44,488 bases of DNA from an uncultured Caryophanales bacterium (GCA_946412015.1 CAMKGA010000011.1:1-44488); one strand, 5' to 3'; positions 26,038 through 34,764 are shown, counted from the first letter of the stretch. A program made the numbers and translations. Notes: generated from the letters alone by a model not told the origin.

Positions 26038-26589
26038 TTGAACGATAATATTGTAAAATTTAAAAAATTAATTATTAGTTTTATATATAGATTTTTAATT
26101 GTTAGTTTAGTAACAATATTATTATTAATTATGATGAAAAAAAATATTAATTTTAAAAAAGAATTTTATAAATATGTATATGATACAAATATATCATTTT
26201 CTAAAATTAGTAATATATATAATAAGTATTTTAAAGACTTTAATCTTAATTTAGATAATAAAACATATAAAGTAGCAAGTGAAAAGATTAGTTATTTAAA
26301 AAAAGAAAAATATGAAGATGGAGTAAAATTAACAGTTGATAGTAATTATAGTGTTCAAGCACAAGAAAGTGGCATTGTTATTTATAAAGGGATAAAAGAA
26401 CCTTATGGAAATGTAATAATTATACAACAAATTAATGGTATAGATTTATTATATGGTAATATAGATAATACTAATCATACTTTATATGATTACGTAAAGA
26501 AAGGTGATATACTTGGAATATGTAATAATAAATTATACTTACTATTTAAAAAGAATGGAAAAATAATTGATTATGAAAAATATATTTAA
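26038..26589 (+). CDS. SpoIVFA-like membrane protein with degenerate M23 domain
   Basis: A 183-residue protein with a TTG start at 26038 behind a GTGGTGAT site (MNDNIVKFKK). One membrane helix lies at about 12-32. The C-terminal domain (about 95-180) has the lysostaphin-like fold pattern: SGIVIYKG, YGNVIIIQQINGIDLLYGN, VKKGDILGI. The metal-binding His of true M23 peptidases is missing (GNVIIIQQ in place of VxIDHG), as in SpoIVFA, which regulates the protease SpoIVFB without being an enzyme. The M50 protease gene overlaps its end, reproducing the spoIVFA-spoIVFB pair. It is shorter than the Bacillus protein. Confidence 0.75.
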   Translation: MNDNIVKFKKLIISFIYRFLIVSLVTILLLIMMKKNINFKKEFYKYVYDTNISFSKISNIYNKYFKDFNLNLDNKTYKVASEKISYLKKEKYEDGVKLTVDSNYSVQAQESGIVIYKGIKEPYGNVIIIQQINGIDLLYGNIDNTNHTLYDYVKKGDILGICNNKLYLLFKKNGKIIDYEKYI

Positions 26590-27298
26590 AATACATCCAT
26601 TAACTTATATAATATGTTTAATATTTATTCTTCTTGGATATTTTAAATTATATATATCTTTTTTTACTATTTTAGTTATCCATGAATTAGGACACATAAT
26701 ATTCTCTTTAATATTTAAATGGAAAATAAAACAAATTATATTTTTACCAGTTGGATTACTTTTAAAATTTGAAGATAATTTAAATAAACCATTATTTGAA
26801 GAATTTATAATTTCTATTATGGGTATAGTTTTTCAATTAATATTTATAACATTTTTTAACAACAAACAATTAATTATATCAAGCAATATAATACTTATAT
26901 TTAATATAATACCTATATATCCTCTTGATGGATCTAAAATTTTAAATATATTATTAAATAAAATAACTAATTTTAAAAATAGTTATTTTTTAACACTCCT
27001 AATATCTTTAATTACAATTATTATAATACTTAGTATATCTTTAATTAATTTATCTTTATTACTAATAATATGTATGCTACCACTTTTAAAAAATATAATT
27101 GATTTATTTTGTGAAAAAAATAAAGTATTTTTTAAATTTTTATTAGAAAGATATCTATATAATTTTAAATTTAAAAAAAGTATTATTATATATAATCTGA
27201 ATGATATGAAAAGAGACTATTATCATTACTTTTATATTAATAACAACAAATATAGTGAAAAAGAAATGTTAAAAAGATATTTTAATTATAAAATATGA
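26573..27298 (+). CDS. SpoIVFB-like M50 (site-2) membrane metalloprotease
   Basis: A 241-residue intramembrane zinc protease. HELGH (37-41) in the first core helix and NIIPIYPLDG (Asp119) supply the zinc ligands and active site. The layout of about six hydrophobic segments and short length matches the SpoIVFB branch, which activates a sigma factor precursor. ATG 26573 is chosen over TTG 26567; both lie inside the upstream SpoIVFA-like gene, so translation is coupled. No pro-sigma-K gene is seen here, so the substrate is unknown. Confidence 0.85.
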   Translation: MKNIFKIHPLTYIICLIFILLGYFKLYISFFTILVIHELGHIIFSLIFKWKIKQIIFLPVGLLLKFEDNLNKPLFEEFIISIMGIVFQLIFITFFNNKQLIISSNIILIFNIIPIYPLDGSKILNILLNKITNFKNSYFLTLLISLITIIIILSISLINLSLLLIICMLPLLKNIIDLFCEKNKVFFKFLLERYLYNFKFKKSIIIYNLNDMKRDYYHYFYINNNKYSEKEMLKRYFNYKI

Positions 27299-27327
27299 TT
27301 GTTTCTATACTTACTTTTTGGTATAAT
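27299..27327 (+). promoter_or_regulatory. Promoter of the gene at 27349
   Basis: TTGTTT at 27299-27304, 17-base spacer, TATAAT at 27322-27327 with an extended -10 TG (TGGTATAAT). Confidence 0.75.
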
Positions 27328-27348
27328 AAAGTATAAGGTAGTGATAAA

Positions 27349-27882
27349 ATGAATGAGAAAAATATTATAACTAAAGAATATGATTATTCTAATAAAGTGC
27401 CAATGATAGAATATATTACATATTTAGTAAATTATTGTAATGAAATTTATGAAAATTTTAAAAAATTAGTAAGTGATGATGAAGAAAAAAATAAAATGTT
27501 AAAAATAGATTATAAAGATTATCAATATAAAAAAAGTTATTCATCTAAATTTGAAATTAGAATTAATAGTAAAAATTATAACTATATTACTTGTAATGAT
27601 ATTATATCTTTTAAATCAGCAGTTGAAAATGGTAATTTAAATAATGTTAACAAATTAGTAATAGAAGTAAATTTAGATTTTGGAAGAGGAAAAAATGGTA
27701 ATATTGAAAACCATGAGAATAAATTTGAAATTATTTTTTCACCTTATGATATAAAGTATAAAAGAAATTCTAATTATACTGACCAATCAATGGATTTAAT
27801 AGAAAATAATATAAAAGAAATACTTGATAAGTTTCCCACTGTTAACTGTATTTTCTGTAATAAGGAGATGAATTATGTATAA
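27349..27882 (+). CDS. Hypothetical soluble protein, unknown function
   Basis: A 177-residue protein I do not recognise, with no membrane segment or signal peptide. It is charged and rich in Asn, Lys, Tyr and Glu. A mid-protein segment (KLVIEVNLDFGRGKNGN) and a C-terminal IFCNKEM with two Cys (ending CxFC-like: NCIFCNK) may bind a metal. It is translated with the next gene, overlapping by 8 bases, and both have a similar beta-rich body (for example FEIIFSPYDI here). They may form a pair, but this is inference. Confidence 0.7.
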   Translation: MNEKNIITKEYDYSNKVPMIEYITYLVNYCNEIYENFKKLVSDDEEKNKMLKIDYKDYQYKKSYSSKFEIRINSKNYNYITCNDIISFKSAVENGNLNNVNKLVIEVNLDFGRGKNGNIENHENKFEIIFSPYDIKYKRNSNYTDQSMDLIENNIKEILDKFPTVNCIFCNKEMNYV

Positions 27883-28810
27883 TGATAAACTGGAAGTAGC
27901 AAATAAAATTATTACAGATAAAGATTTAGAAGAAATTTTTTCCAAAATGAATGATGATTTAATATTAAATACACAACTAGCAAATCAAGAAAAGATACAA
28001 AATGAAAAATATGAATATGAATATCAACATTGGACACTTAAATACTTTGATGGAAATTTTAAATGTACGATTAATTTTTATGATGATACTGATATAACAT
28101 TCGATAATTACAATAATTTTATATCAATATTTAATAGTAGAATTAGTGAAATAAAAGATATGTGGGTAAGATATAATATTAGTTATACAATTCAAAATGG
28201 AAAAGAACAAAAAAGTATATCACAACACATATATATGTCTATTTACGAAGATAGAATGAGTATAGATGCTAGTATTAGTAGTTTAGATAATAAGATGAGT
28301 GATATATATAAATTAATAAAAGATAAGATTAACAATGCTAGTGTTAAGTATGATAGAATTATAAAAGATAAAAATAAAATATCTAATAAAGTATCCTTTG
28401 CAATAGGAATTATACCTAGTTTAATTGTTTGTACTTTACTTGCTTTTATTCCGGTTGTTAGACACGTTTATTCAATAACAATATTATCATATCCTATATT
28501 AGTATTATTATTAACATTTGTAATAGGCGCTACATTTTCAGCATCTAAATTAGAACCATATTATAAAAGTATAATGCCAAAGAAAAAATATGATGGATAT
28601 GATTCTAATAGAGGGAAAAGCATTTATAAAGATGATATAGATAATTTTGTTGGTACTAGTGAAATAATAATAGGGAAAAATATTAATAATATTCATAATA
28701 GAAAAGAGATAGAAGAAATAGAAGAAAAATATAGCAAAAACATTCCATATTATATACTTACTTTAATTGTTTTATCTATAGTTGTAGTTATAACTGGATT
28801 CATTATATAA
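27875..28810 (+). CDS. Hypothetical membrane protein with cytoplasmic N-terminal domain
   Basis: A 311-residue protein I do not recognise. The first 170 residues are a charged soluble domain (for example CTINFYDDTDITFDNYNNF, then ISQHIYMSIYEDRMSIDA). Two membrane helices follow at about 175-225 (FAIGIIPSLIVCTLLAFIPVV and ILVLLLTFVIGATF-like). A last one lies at the C-terminus (ILTLIVLSIVVVITGFII). An AAGGAGATG ribosome site sits in the end of the upstream gene. Its soluble domain is beta-rich, like that of its neighbour. Confidence 0.7.
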   Translation: MYNDKLEVANKIITDKDLEEIFSKMNDDLILNTQLANQEKIQNEKYEYEYQHWTLKYFDGNFKCTINFYDDTDITFDNYNNFISIFNSRISEIKDMWVRYNISYTIQNGKEQKSISQHIYMSIYEDRMSIDASISSLDNKMSDIYKLIKDKINNASVKYDRIIKDKNKISNKVSFAIGIIPSLIVCTLLAFIPVVRHVYSITILSYPILVLLLTFVIGATFSASKLEPYYKSIMPKKKYDGYDSNRGKSIYKDDIDNFVGTSEIIIGKNINNIHNRKEIEEIEEKYSKNIPYYILTLIVLSIVVVITGFII

Positions 28811-28850
28811 TAATTTATGATAAAATAATGCCAATTTGGGGGAAGTAGTA

Positions 28851-29449
28851 ATGAGTAGTGATTATATTAATAATATTTTAGATAGATTAAAAAAATTGAT
28901 GATAATATATTAAAGAGTGATATATTAAAATTAATTGATGAGAGAAATCAATTATTTGAAAGGTTTAATGTAGATGCATTAACTGGTGCATATAATAGAT
29001 GGATACTTAGAAATGTTGATGATTATTCTACTGTGGTATTGTGTGATATAGATAATTTTAAAGCAATAAATGATAGATATGGACATAAGACTGGAGATAG
29101 AGTACTTAAAAATGTTACTAATTTATTAATTAGTTATTGTAATTATGGTGATATTGTTTGCAGATATGGTGGAGATGAGTTTTTAATAATATTTAGAAAT
29201 AGTGATGAATCTTTAATTAAAAGAAGGATGGAAGTAATTAAAAATATAATTAATAAGTTACATTTGAATGAGAATATTACTCCAATGGCATTTAGGAGAA
29301 GCTTTGCTACTAATATGCTTAGAGATGGTGTAGAACTTCAAATCATAAAGAAATTAATGGGGCATAAATCTATTGTTACGACAAGTGGTTATATAGTATA
29401 TGTTACAAATGAAACAAAAATAAAAAGTCCACTAGATAAGGATATCTAA
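28851..29449 (+). pseudogene. Frameshifted GGDEF (diguanylate cyclase-like) gene fused to a tyrosine-recombinase C-terminus
   Basis: A GGGGGAAG site and ATG at 28851 start MSSDYINNILDRLKK. A run of seven A (28889-28895) then puts the reading out of frame; one more A would give a continuous protein. The restored frame carries a GGDEF domain (LTGAYNR, LCDIDNFKAINDRYGHKTGDRVLKN, RYGGDEFLIIF), the fold that makes cyclic di-GMP. At about 29265 it changes to TPMAFRRSFATNMLRDG, LMGHKSIVTTSGY, the C-terminal catalytic part of a tyrosine recombinase. There the HxLRH motif reads MAFRR, and the Tyr is kept. The last helix of the GGDEF domain is missing. The gene is almost certainly broken, or a recombination product. 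Confidence 0.75.
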
Positions 29450-29532
29450 TGAACTATACAGTACAAATGGCAGTCGCAAAATTTGAAGATAAATATTTGG
29501 AAAAATATAATCATTCGGCTACTCAGTTATAA
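29449..29532 (+). other. Tiny ORF, probable end of the recombinase remnant
   Basis: An ATG overlapping the previous stop gives 27 residues (MNYTVQMAVAKFEDKYLEKY...). There is no convincing ribosome site. It may be a leftover of the same mobile-element arrival that supplied the recombinase C-terminus. Confidence 0.3.
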
Positions 29533-29555
29533 CAATAAAAAAATCAGCCTTAGAG

Positions 29556-29586
29556 TAGAACTAATTTAGTTCTATTTTCTTTTTTA
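29556..29586 (+). terminator. Terminator after the GGDEF/recombinase pseudogene
   Basis: TAGAACTA (29556-29563) pairs with TAGTTCTA (29567-29574) around ATT, followed by a T-rich tail. Confidence 0.75.
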
Positions 29587-29619
29587 TTTAATATACTTAA
29601 TTAGAAAGGATGAATGATT

Positions 29620-29880
29620 ATGGAAACACTTAAAGTAGGGACTAAATCAAACCCTAATTCAGTTGCAGGAGCACTTGCTAATGTAATAAGAGAACAAGGT
29701 TGTGTTGAAATTCAAGCAATAGGAGCTGGAGCTTTAAATCAGGCGGTAAAATCTATTGCTATTGCTAGAGGTTTCGTTGCTCCAAGTGGTAAAAATTTGG
29801 TATGTATACCGGCTTTTACTGATATAAATATAGATGGAGAAGAGCGAACGGCTATAAAATTAATTGTTGAGGCCAAATAG
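29620..29880 (+). CDS. spoVS: Stage V sporulation protein S (SpoVS) homologue
   Basis: An 86-residue protein matching SpoVS over its whole length: METLKVGTKSNPNSVAGALA, QAIGAGALNQAVKSIAIARG, PAFTDINIDGEERTAIKLIV. SpoVS is an Alba-like nucleic-acid-binding protein that influences sporulation and division. The ATG at 29620 fits family N-termini and an AGAAAGGA site; an upstream in-frame ATG at 29614 is rejected. It is a single gene. It occurs in some non-sporulating lineages too, so it does not prove sporulation. Confidence 0.94.
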   Translation: METLKVGTKSNPNSVAGALANVIREQGCVEIQAIGAGALNQAVKSIAIARGFVAPSGKNLVCIPAFTDINIDGEERTAIKLIVEAK

Positions 29881-29891
29881 GTCTTTTTCTT
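29870..29891 (+). terminator. Terminator of spoVS
   Basis: A short stem, AGGCC (29870-29874) with GGTCT (29880-29884, one G-U pair), then TTTTCTTTTTT. It overlaps the spoVS stop. Confidence 0.55.
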
Positions 29892-29903
29892 TTTTCTAAT
29901 TTT

Positions 29904-29912
29904 TGTTATAAT
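29904..29912 (+). promoter_or_regulatory. Extended -10 promoter of the gene at 29939
   Basis: TGTTATAAT, a TGnTATAAT extended -10, 26 bases before the ATG, with no clear -35 box. Confidence 0.65.
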
Positions 29913-29938
29913 ACACTTTACAAGTTGGAGGAATTATA

Positions 29939-31291
29939 ATGTGTGAAGTTGATGAGAGTTTTAGTTATACAACATTATTTTTATTAAGAATAAATTTGTT
30001 ATTTGGTAATAGAAGAGAATTGTCTTTGGTAAAAGCTCTTGAAGGAAGAAGAGTATTAGAAACTATAACTAGAGAAGATTATATATGTTTTAAGCCAATT
30101 AATGAGCAAAAAGAATTTATGAATTTTTTAGATGAGTGTTCAGATATCTTATATTATAAAAATGGTTTTATAGTTTTAAATGATGATGTCACCGTTCATA
30201 ATATAGACGAAAAAATTAATGATATTACAGTTTTAAGACATATAGATTATGATACTAGGATATTTAAATATTTAAAGATTACTCAACCTATAGAACTAAT
30301 ATATAGATATTATAAATTTGAAAAAAGAATTGAAAAATTATATATGAGTAATTCTGATAATAAGAATAATAAAAAGATTGAAGAGTTGTTTAAGAATAGA
30401 AAACAAATATTAGATGAAATAGAAAGCTTAGGGGAAGATTATATTGCAATGATAACTACTCTTCAGGATCAAATATATGAAGATTTAGAAGAAGATTATG
30501 TAGTTTATCCAATTGATATTACTAAATATGAACAAAGTGATCACTTTGATGAAAATACTGATATAGTTAAATTACTTGATATACCTAGTCAAAATGCATT
30601 ATTTACATATTCGGTACTTTATAGAACTAAAGTTAAATATGATTTAGATAGTGTTTTAGATTATAATGATGAGGCTAGTATTAATGATACAAGTGATTAT
30701 GAGTTTGATCCAAATGAAGAGTATGATGATGATAATATAGATAATTTAGAAGATGATGATATTTTAGAATTTGACTCATATGAAGAGTATGATAGCAATT
30801 TAACTCCAACTAGGATGGAAGAGGCATTTCCAAATGGATTAGGTGGGGTATGTAATTTTTCTAGAAAAGAAACTATATTCTCGCTTAAATATATAACTAT
30901 ACTTGAAACAATGAAAGAAAGATATAATGATTCTAGTAAAGAGATAAATAGATTAATTACAAGATTAAAATATTTAAATGATAATATTAATATAAAATTA
31001 TATGAGAAAAATATTGATGAAATAGAATATATTTTAAATGAACATAGAAAATTAGATGATGGAGATTATATGATGTTTGCTGATGAAGCTATGTATTTTA
31101 TAAATGAAATTTTTACATCTAATTATGATAGATTTTTTATACAAAAAGTATTATTTATTAAAACTTATTATTCTCTTACTAATGATATGGAAATTATAAA
31201 TTATATAAATGAATTTAAATCTAATATTATGTATAAGAATATATATGAGATTATAACTGGTGAAGAGTCTGGTAAGACAAAATTAAAATAA
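29939..31291 (+). CDS. Hypothetical protein with acidic central linker
   Basis: A 450-residue soluble protein I do not recognise. Residues 1-215 and 280-450 are alpha-rich, Ile/Tyr/Glu-heavy domains. Between them lies a very acidic stretch (about 238-280, Asp/Glu/Tyr: for example PNEEYDDDNIDNLEDDD) that is probably disordered. There is no signal peptide, membrane helix or known catalytic motif. A GGAGG site and an extended -10 promoter show a real gene. It precedes sufU by 47 bases with no clear terminator. An adaptor or regulatory role is only a guess from the acidic linker. Confidence 0.7.
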   Translation: MCEVDESFSYTTLFLLRINLLFGNRRELSLVKALEGRRVLETITREDYICFKPINEQKEFMNFLDECSDILYYKNGFIVLNDDVTVHNIDEKINDITVLRHIDYDTRIFKYLKITQPIELIYRYYKFEKRIEKLYMSNSDNKNNKKIEELFKNRKQILDEIESLGEDYIAMITTLQDQIYEDLEEDYVVYPIDITKYEQSDHFDENTDIVKLLDIPSQNALFTYSVLYRTKVKYDLDSVLDYNDEASINDTSDYEFDPNEEYDDDNIDNLEDDDILEFDSYEEYDSNLTPTRMEEAFPNGLGGVCNFSRKETIFSLKYITILETMKERYNDSSKEINRLITRLKYLNDNINIKLYEKNIDEIEYILNEHRKLDDGDYMMFADEAMYFINEIFTSNYDRFFIQKVLFIKTYYSLTNDMEIINYINEFKSNIMYKNIYEIITGEESGKTKLK

Positions 31292-31338
31292 TAATTGTAA
31301 TTTTTTAGTAATTATAATATAATGAAGGTGGTGATACT

Positions 31339-31776
31339 ATGGATAATAATCTAAAGAGAACCATTATTATGGAGCATTATCAAAATCCTAAAAATAAAGG
31401 GCTTATAGAAGATAGCAGTTATGGTTTTGTTAATATGAATAATGAATCTTGTATTGATGAGATTAATTTGCTTGTAAAAATTGAGGATGATAAAATTGTT
31501 GATATAAGATTTGATGGTGAAGCGTGTGCGATATGTACAAGTGCGACATCTATTATGATAGAAACACTTATTGGTAAAACAAAAAAAGAAGCTTTAGAAA
31601 TATTAAAAAATTATGAATATATGATAGATGAAAAAGAATATAATAGTGATATATTAGAGCAAGCAATAGTTTATAGTGATATAGCACATCAACCAAATAG
31701 AAAGAAATGTGCACTACTTTCATGGTGGGGCATAAAAAAAGCATTAAAGGGTGAATATGATGAGAGAAAAATATGA
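31339..31776 (+). CDS. sufU: SufU-like Fe-S cluster assembly protein
   Basis: A 145-residue SufU/IscU-fold protein. The ligand set is visible as Cys38 and Asp40 (SCID in place of the usual CGD), Cys63 (GEACAICTSATS) and Cys124 (NRKKCALLSW). SufU takes sulfur from the cysteine desulfurase SufS and passes it into Fe-S cluster assembly. No sufS, sufB, sufC or sufD lies in the window, so it is detached from the usual suf operon, though nth here needs a 4Fe-4S cluster. It overlaps the next gene's start. Confidence 0.88.
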   Translation: MDNNLKRTIIMEHYQNPKNKGLIEDSSYGFVNMNNESCIDEINLLVKIEDDKIVDIRFDGEACAICTSATSIMIETLIGKTKKEALEILKNYEYMIDEKEYNSDILEQAIVYSDIAHQPNRKKCALLSWWGIKKALKGEYDERKI

Positions 31777-32215
31777 ATTATGTGAATTACAAATATGCCC
31801 ATTTGAACATTTAAATATAAATAATATATCTTATTTAAAACCGATGAGAAATGATGAATATCCATACCGTTTATGTATCTTAGATAGAAATAATTCTATA
31901 GCAATTGATATTAATACTTTACATCAATATGATTATATAGAGATGAGTACAATTCATTTTTATGGTATGGGCTATAAAAAAATTAAAAATGAAAATAGAT
32001 ATGCAATTTTAAAGCTAACTGCAGGAACTATGTGTGAAGTTGATAATGATATTTTAGTAAAGGCAAGAGAAATTAGAACATATTTAGAGCAGGGTAAAGA
32101 ATTTGAAAATGGTAATACAATTGATAATGAAAGTTATTTAGATTTAATTAATAATGAAAATAGGCATAAAAAAGTAAAAAAAATAAAAATGAAAAGAAAA
32201 AGTAAAAGAAAATAA
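31757..32215 (+). CDS. Hypothetical protein downstream of sufU
   Basis: A 152-residue protein I do not recognise. ATG 31757 lies behind an AAAGGGTG site inside the end of sufU; GTG 31751 and a second ATG at 31760 are alternatives. It begins with a Cys-containing segment (YELCELQICPFEHL), has a central beta-rich part and a long basic tail (KKVKKIKMKRKSKRK). The tail suggests RNA or nucleic-acid binding. It is co-transcribed with sufU, but a link to Fe-S assembly is only positional. Confidence 0.65.
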   Translation: MMREKYELCELQICPFEHLNINNISYLKPMRNDEYPYRLCILDRNNSIAIDINTLHQYDYIEMSTIHFYGMGYKKIKNENRYAILKLTAGTMCEVDNDILVKAREIRTYLEQGKEFENGNTIDNESYLDLINNENRHKKVKKIKMKRKSKRK

Positions 32216-32232
32216 AAGAAAAAAGGGATAGT

Positions 32233-33507
32233 ATGAATATAAAAGAAATTATAAATAAAAAAAGATTAAATAAAGAACTTACAAAAGAAGAAATTAGTTA
32301 TGCTGTTAATGGATTTGTAGATGGAAGTGTTGCTGATTATCAAATGAGCGCACTTTTAATGGCTATTACAATTAATGGCATGACTTTTTTAGAAACTTTA
32401 AATTTAACAGATTGTATGTTAAAAAGTGGAGAGATACTTGATCTATCTAAAATAGATGGTACAGTTGTTGATAAGCATTCAACTGGAGGTATTGGAGATA
32501 AAGTAACTATAATACTTGCACCGTTACTTGCATCCTTAGGTATAAAGGTAGCTAAGATGAGTGGAAGAGGATTAGGATATACTGGTGGTACTATAGATAA
32601 ATTAGAGGGTATTGATGGCTTTAATGTTAGTCTTGATGAGGATAAGTTTATAAATCAAGTAAATAATATTAATATGGCAATAACACAAGCAACAGCTAAT
32701 TTAGATATAGCAGATAAAAAAATATATGCTTTAAGGGATGTTACTGCAACAGTAGATTCTATTGCTTTAATTGCATCTAGTATCATGTCTAAAAAATTAG
32801 CTAGTAATGCAGATTTAATTGTTATCGATGTTAAGGTAGGTAAAGGTGCACTTATGAAAACTAAGAAAGATGCAATAAAACTTGCACATTACTTAATAGA
32901 TATTGGTAAAAATTATAATAAAAAAGTAATTTGTATACTTACTAATATGAATCAACCATTAGGTTATTATATTGGAAATAAATTAGAAATAAAAGAAAGT
33001 ATAGAAGCATTAAAAGGTGAAGGTGCAAAGGATTTAATGGAGGTTGTTTATTCTATCGCATCTATTATTATTAGTAATGTAAAAAATATAAGTTTAAAAG
33101 AGGCATATGAACTTGCACATACTAACATAGAAAATAAAAAAGCATATCAGTCATTTAAAAAGTTTGTAAAAGAACAAGGTGGAAATTTAGATAAATTTAA
33201 AATAGATGCTAACTATGTCGATATTATTAGCGACAAAACAGGATATATAAGTGAAATAGATGCTTTAGAAATTGGTAAGATTTCTCTTAATCTTGGTGCT
33301 GGAAGATTAAATAAAAATGATAATATAGATTATAATGTTGGAATACAATTATTAAAAAAAGTAAATGATCGAGTAAAAAAAGGTGAAGTATTAGGTAGAA
33401 TTTATTATAATAGTGAGAATTTTGATTTTAATGATTTAAAGAAATGTTTTAAGTTTAGCGACCATAAAGTTAATTGTGAGACTATTTACGGAAAAATAGA
33501 TGCGTAA
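32233..33507 (+). CDS. pdp: Pyrimidine-nucleoside phosphorylase
   Basis: A 424-residue enzyme that splits uridine, thymidine or deoxyuridine with phosphate into base and (deoxy)ribose 1-phosphate. The N-terminus (MNIKEIINKKRLNKELTKEEI) and the signature VDKHSTGGIGDKVT, followed by SGRGLGYTGGTIDKLEGI, are those of the Pdp/DeoA family. It acts in nucleoside salvage, together with deoD downstream at 34765. A GGGATAG-type ribosome site precedes it. Substrate preference between thymidine and uridine is not resolvable by eye. Confidence 0.95.
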   Translation: MNIKEIINKKRLNKELTKEEISYAVNGFVDGSVADYQMSALLMAITINGMTFLETLNLTDCMLKSGEILDLSKIDGTVVDKHSTGGIGDKVTIILAPLLASLGIKVAKMSGRGLGYTGGTIDKLEGIDGFNVSLDEDKFINQVNNINMAITQATANLDIADKKIYALRDVTATVDSIALIASSIMSKKLASNADLIVIDVKVGKGALMKTKKDAIKLAHYLIDIGKNYNKKVICILTNMNQPLGYYIGNKLEIKESIEALKGEGAKDLMEVVYSIASIIISNVKNISLKEAYELAHTNIENKKAYQSFKKFVKEQGGNLDKFKIDANYVDIISDKTGYISEIDALEIGKISLNLGAGRLNKNDNIDYNVGIQLLKKVNDRVKKGEVLGRIYYNSENFDFNDLKKCFKFSDHKVNCETIYGKIDA

Positions 33508-33585
33508 AATAATGTAAAGTTTTTATTCTCTTCTTGCAATTTTAACTTGGTTTGGTTTATTCTTATTATAGATAGGAGGTAGATT

Positions 33586-33780
33586 ATGATATATCCTTCA
33601 ATAGATAAATTATTAAATCAAGTTGGATCTAAATATTTACTAGTTAATATTGTTTCCAAAAGAGTCAAAGAAATGAAACAAAAAAAATATTTTCAAATGA
33701 GTGAAAAAGATTATAAATCTAGTAAAGAAATCGGTAAATCTTTAGAAGAAATTTCTAAAGGATTAATCCATATAAAATAA
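33586..33780 (+). CDS. rpoZ: RNA polymerase omega subunit
   Basis: A 64-residue protein with the omega signature (YPSIDKLLNQVGSKYLLVNIVSKRVKEM). Omega helps fold and stabilise the beta-prime subunit of RNA polymerase. An AGGAGGT site at 33575-33581 supports the ATG. It is not beside gmk or coaBC as in Bacillus, but sits before a YihY-like membrane protein. Length is near the short end for the family. Confidence 0.88.
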   Translation: MIYPSIDKLLNQVGSKYLLVNIVSKRVKEMKQKKYFQMSEKDYKSSKEIGKSLEEISKGLIHIK

Positions 33781-33791
33781 AGTAGGTATTT

Positions 33792-34661
33792 ATGAAAAGA
33801 GTAAAAGAAATAATTAAAACTTTATTTCATATAATTTCTTCACCTGAGTTATTACATCTTCCAGGTAATTTAGCTTTTTTTATGATTTTATCAATATTTC
33901 CAATACTTACGTTGATAGGAATTATTTCTAATTATTTTTCTGTTTCTATAGATGGAGTCGTAACTACATTATCGACAGCTTTACCAAATGGTGTTGAACA
34001 GATACTACTACCATATATAGAAGCAGAGACATTTACAAGAAATATAATAATATCAATTGCCTTTGCTTTCTTTTTGGCAAGTAATGGAACACATGCTTTA
34101 ATACTTGCAAGTAATTCTTTATATGGAATAAAGAATTCTAGCTATGTAAGAAGAAGAATAAAAGCGCTATTTTTAATATTATTATTAATAGTACTATTTA
34201 TATTTATGATTTCTTTTTTAACTTATGGAAATCAAATATTTGTGTATATATTAAATGTAGTTACTTATGAGCCTATTAATGATGTTTTATATTATGTATT
34301 TGCATTTATAAAATGGCCGATTGCTATGTTTATTATATTTATTATAATGAGACTTATATACATATTATCACCTGATGGTAAAGTATATAGTAAAACAACT
34401 ACTAAAGGAGCAATATTTGCAACAATAGGTTTTACAATAGCAACAGCAATTTTCTCATTTTATGTAAATAAATTTGGAGCATATGATGTTTATTATGGTT
34501 CTCTTGCTAAAATTGCAGTATTAATGATGTGGATATATATATTATCTTTTATAATAGTTATTGGAATAGCTATTAATGTAAGAGCATATAATAATTATAA
34601 AGCTAAAGAAATGAATAAAATGAAAATAAATGAAAAGAATATTAATGTACTACAAAAATAG
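33792..34661 (+). CDS. YihY/BrkB-family membrane protein
   Basis: A 289-residue membrane protein with six strong helices. The N-terminal HIISSPELLHLPGNLAFFMILSIFPILTLIG motif is typical of the YihY/virulence factor BrkB family. Its members were once called RNase BN by mistake, and their function is unknown. It is 11 bases after rpoZ. The last codons form a hairpin (ATGTACTA at 34645-34652 with TAGTACAT at 34659-34666) without a T run; a stronger terminator follows at 34683. Confidence 0.88.
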   Translation: MKRVKEIIKTLFHIISSPELLHLPGNLAFFMILSIFPILTLIGIISNYFSVSIDGVVTTLSTALPNGVEQILLPYIEAETFTRNIIISIAFAFFLASNGTHALILASNSLYGIKNSSYVRRRIKALFLILLLIVLFIFMISFLTYGNQIFVYILNVVTYEPINDVLYYVFAFIKWPIAMFIIFIIMRLIYILSPDGKVYSKTTTKGAIFATIGFTIATAIFSFYVNKFGAYDVYYGSLAKIAVLMMWIYILSFIIVIGIAINVRAYNNYKAKEMNKMKINEKNINVLQK

Positions 34662-34682
34662 TACATATGCAGACTACATTTT

Positions 34683-34710
34683 ATAGGCCAACAGGCCTAT
34701 TTTATTTTTA
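34683..34710 (+). terminator. Terminator after the YihY-like gene
   Basis: ATAGGCC (34683-34689) pairs perfectly with GGCCTAT (34694-34700) around AACA, then a T-rich tract. Confidence 0.85.
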
Positions 34711-34714
34711 TTAA

Positions 34715-34743
34715 GTGACTTTTTATATATAAAATGATATAAT
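34715..34743 (+). promoter_or_regulatory. Promoter of deoD
   Basis: GTGACT at 34715-34720, 17-base spacer, TATAAT at 34738-34743 preceded by an extended -10 TG. Confidence 0.7.
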
Positions 34744-34764
34744 GAATTAAATAAAGGAGGAATT

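Noticed and set aside
34645-34666. Hairpin at the end of the YihY-like gene as a terminator
   Set aside because: No T run follows; the hairpin at 34683-34710 is the better terminator.
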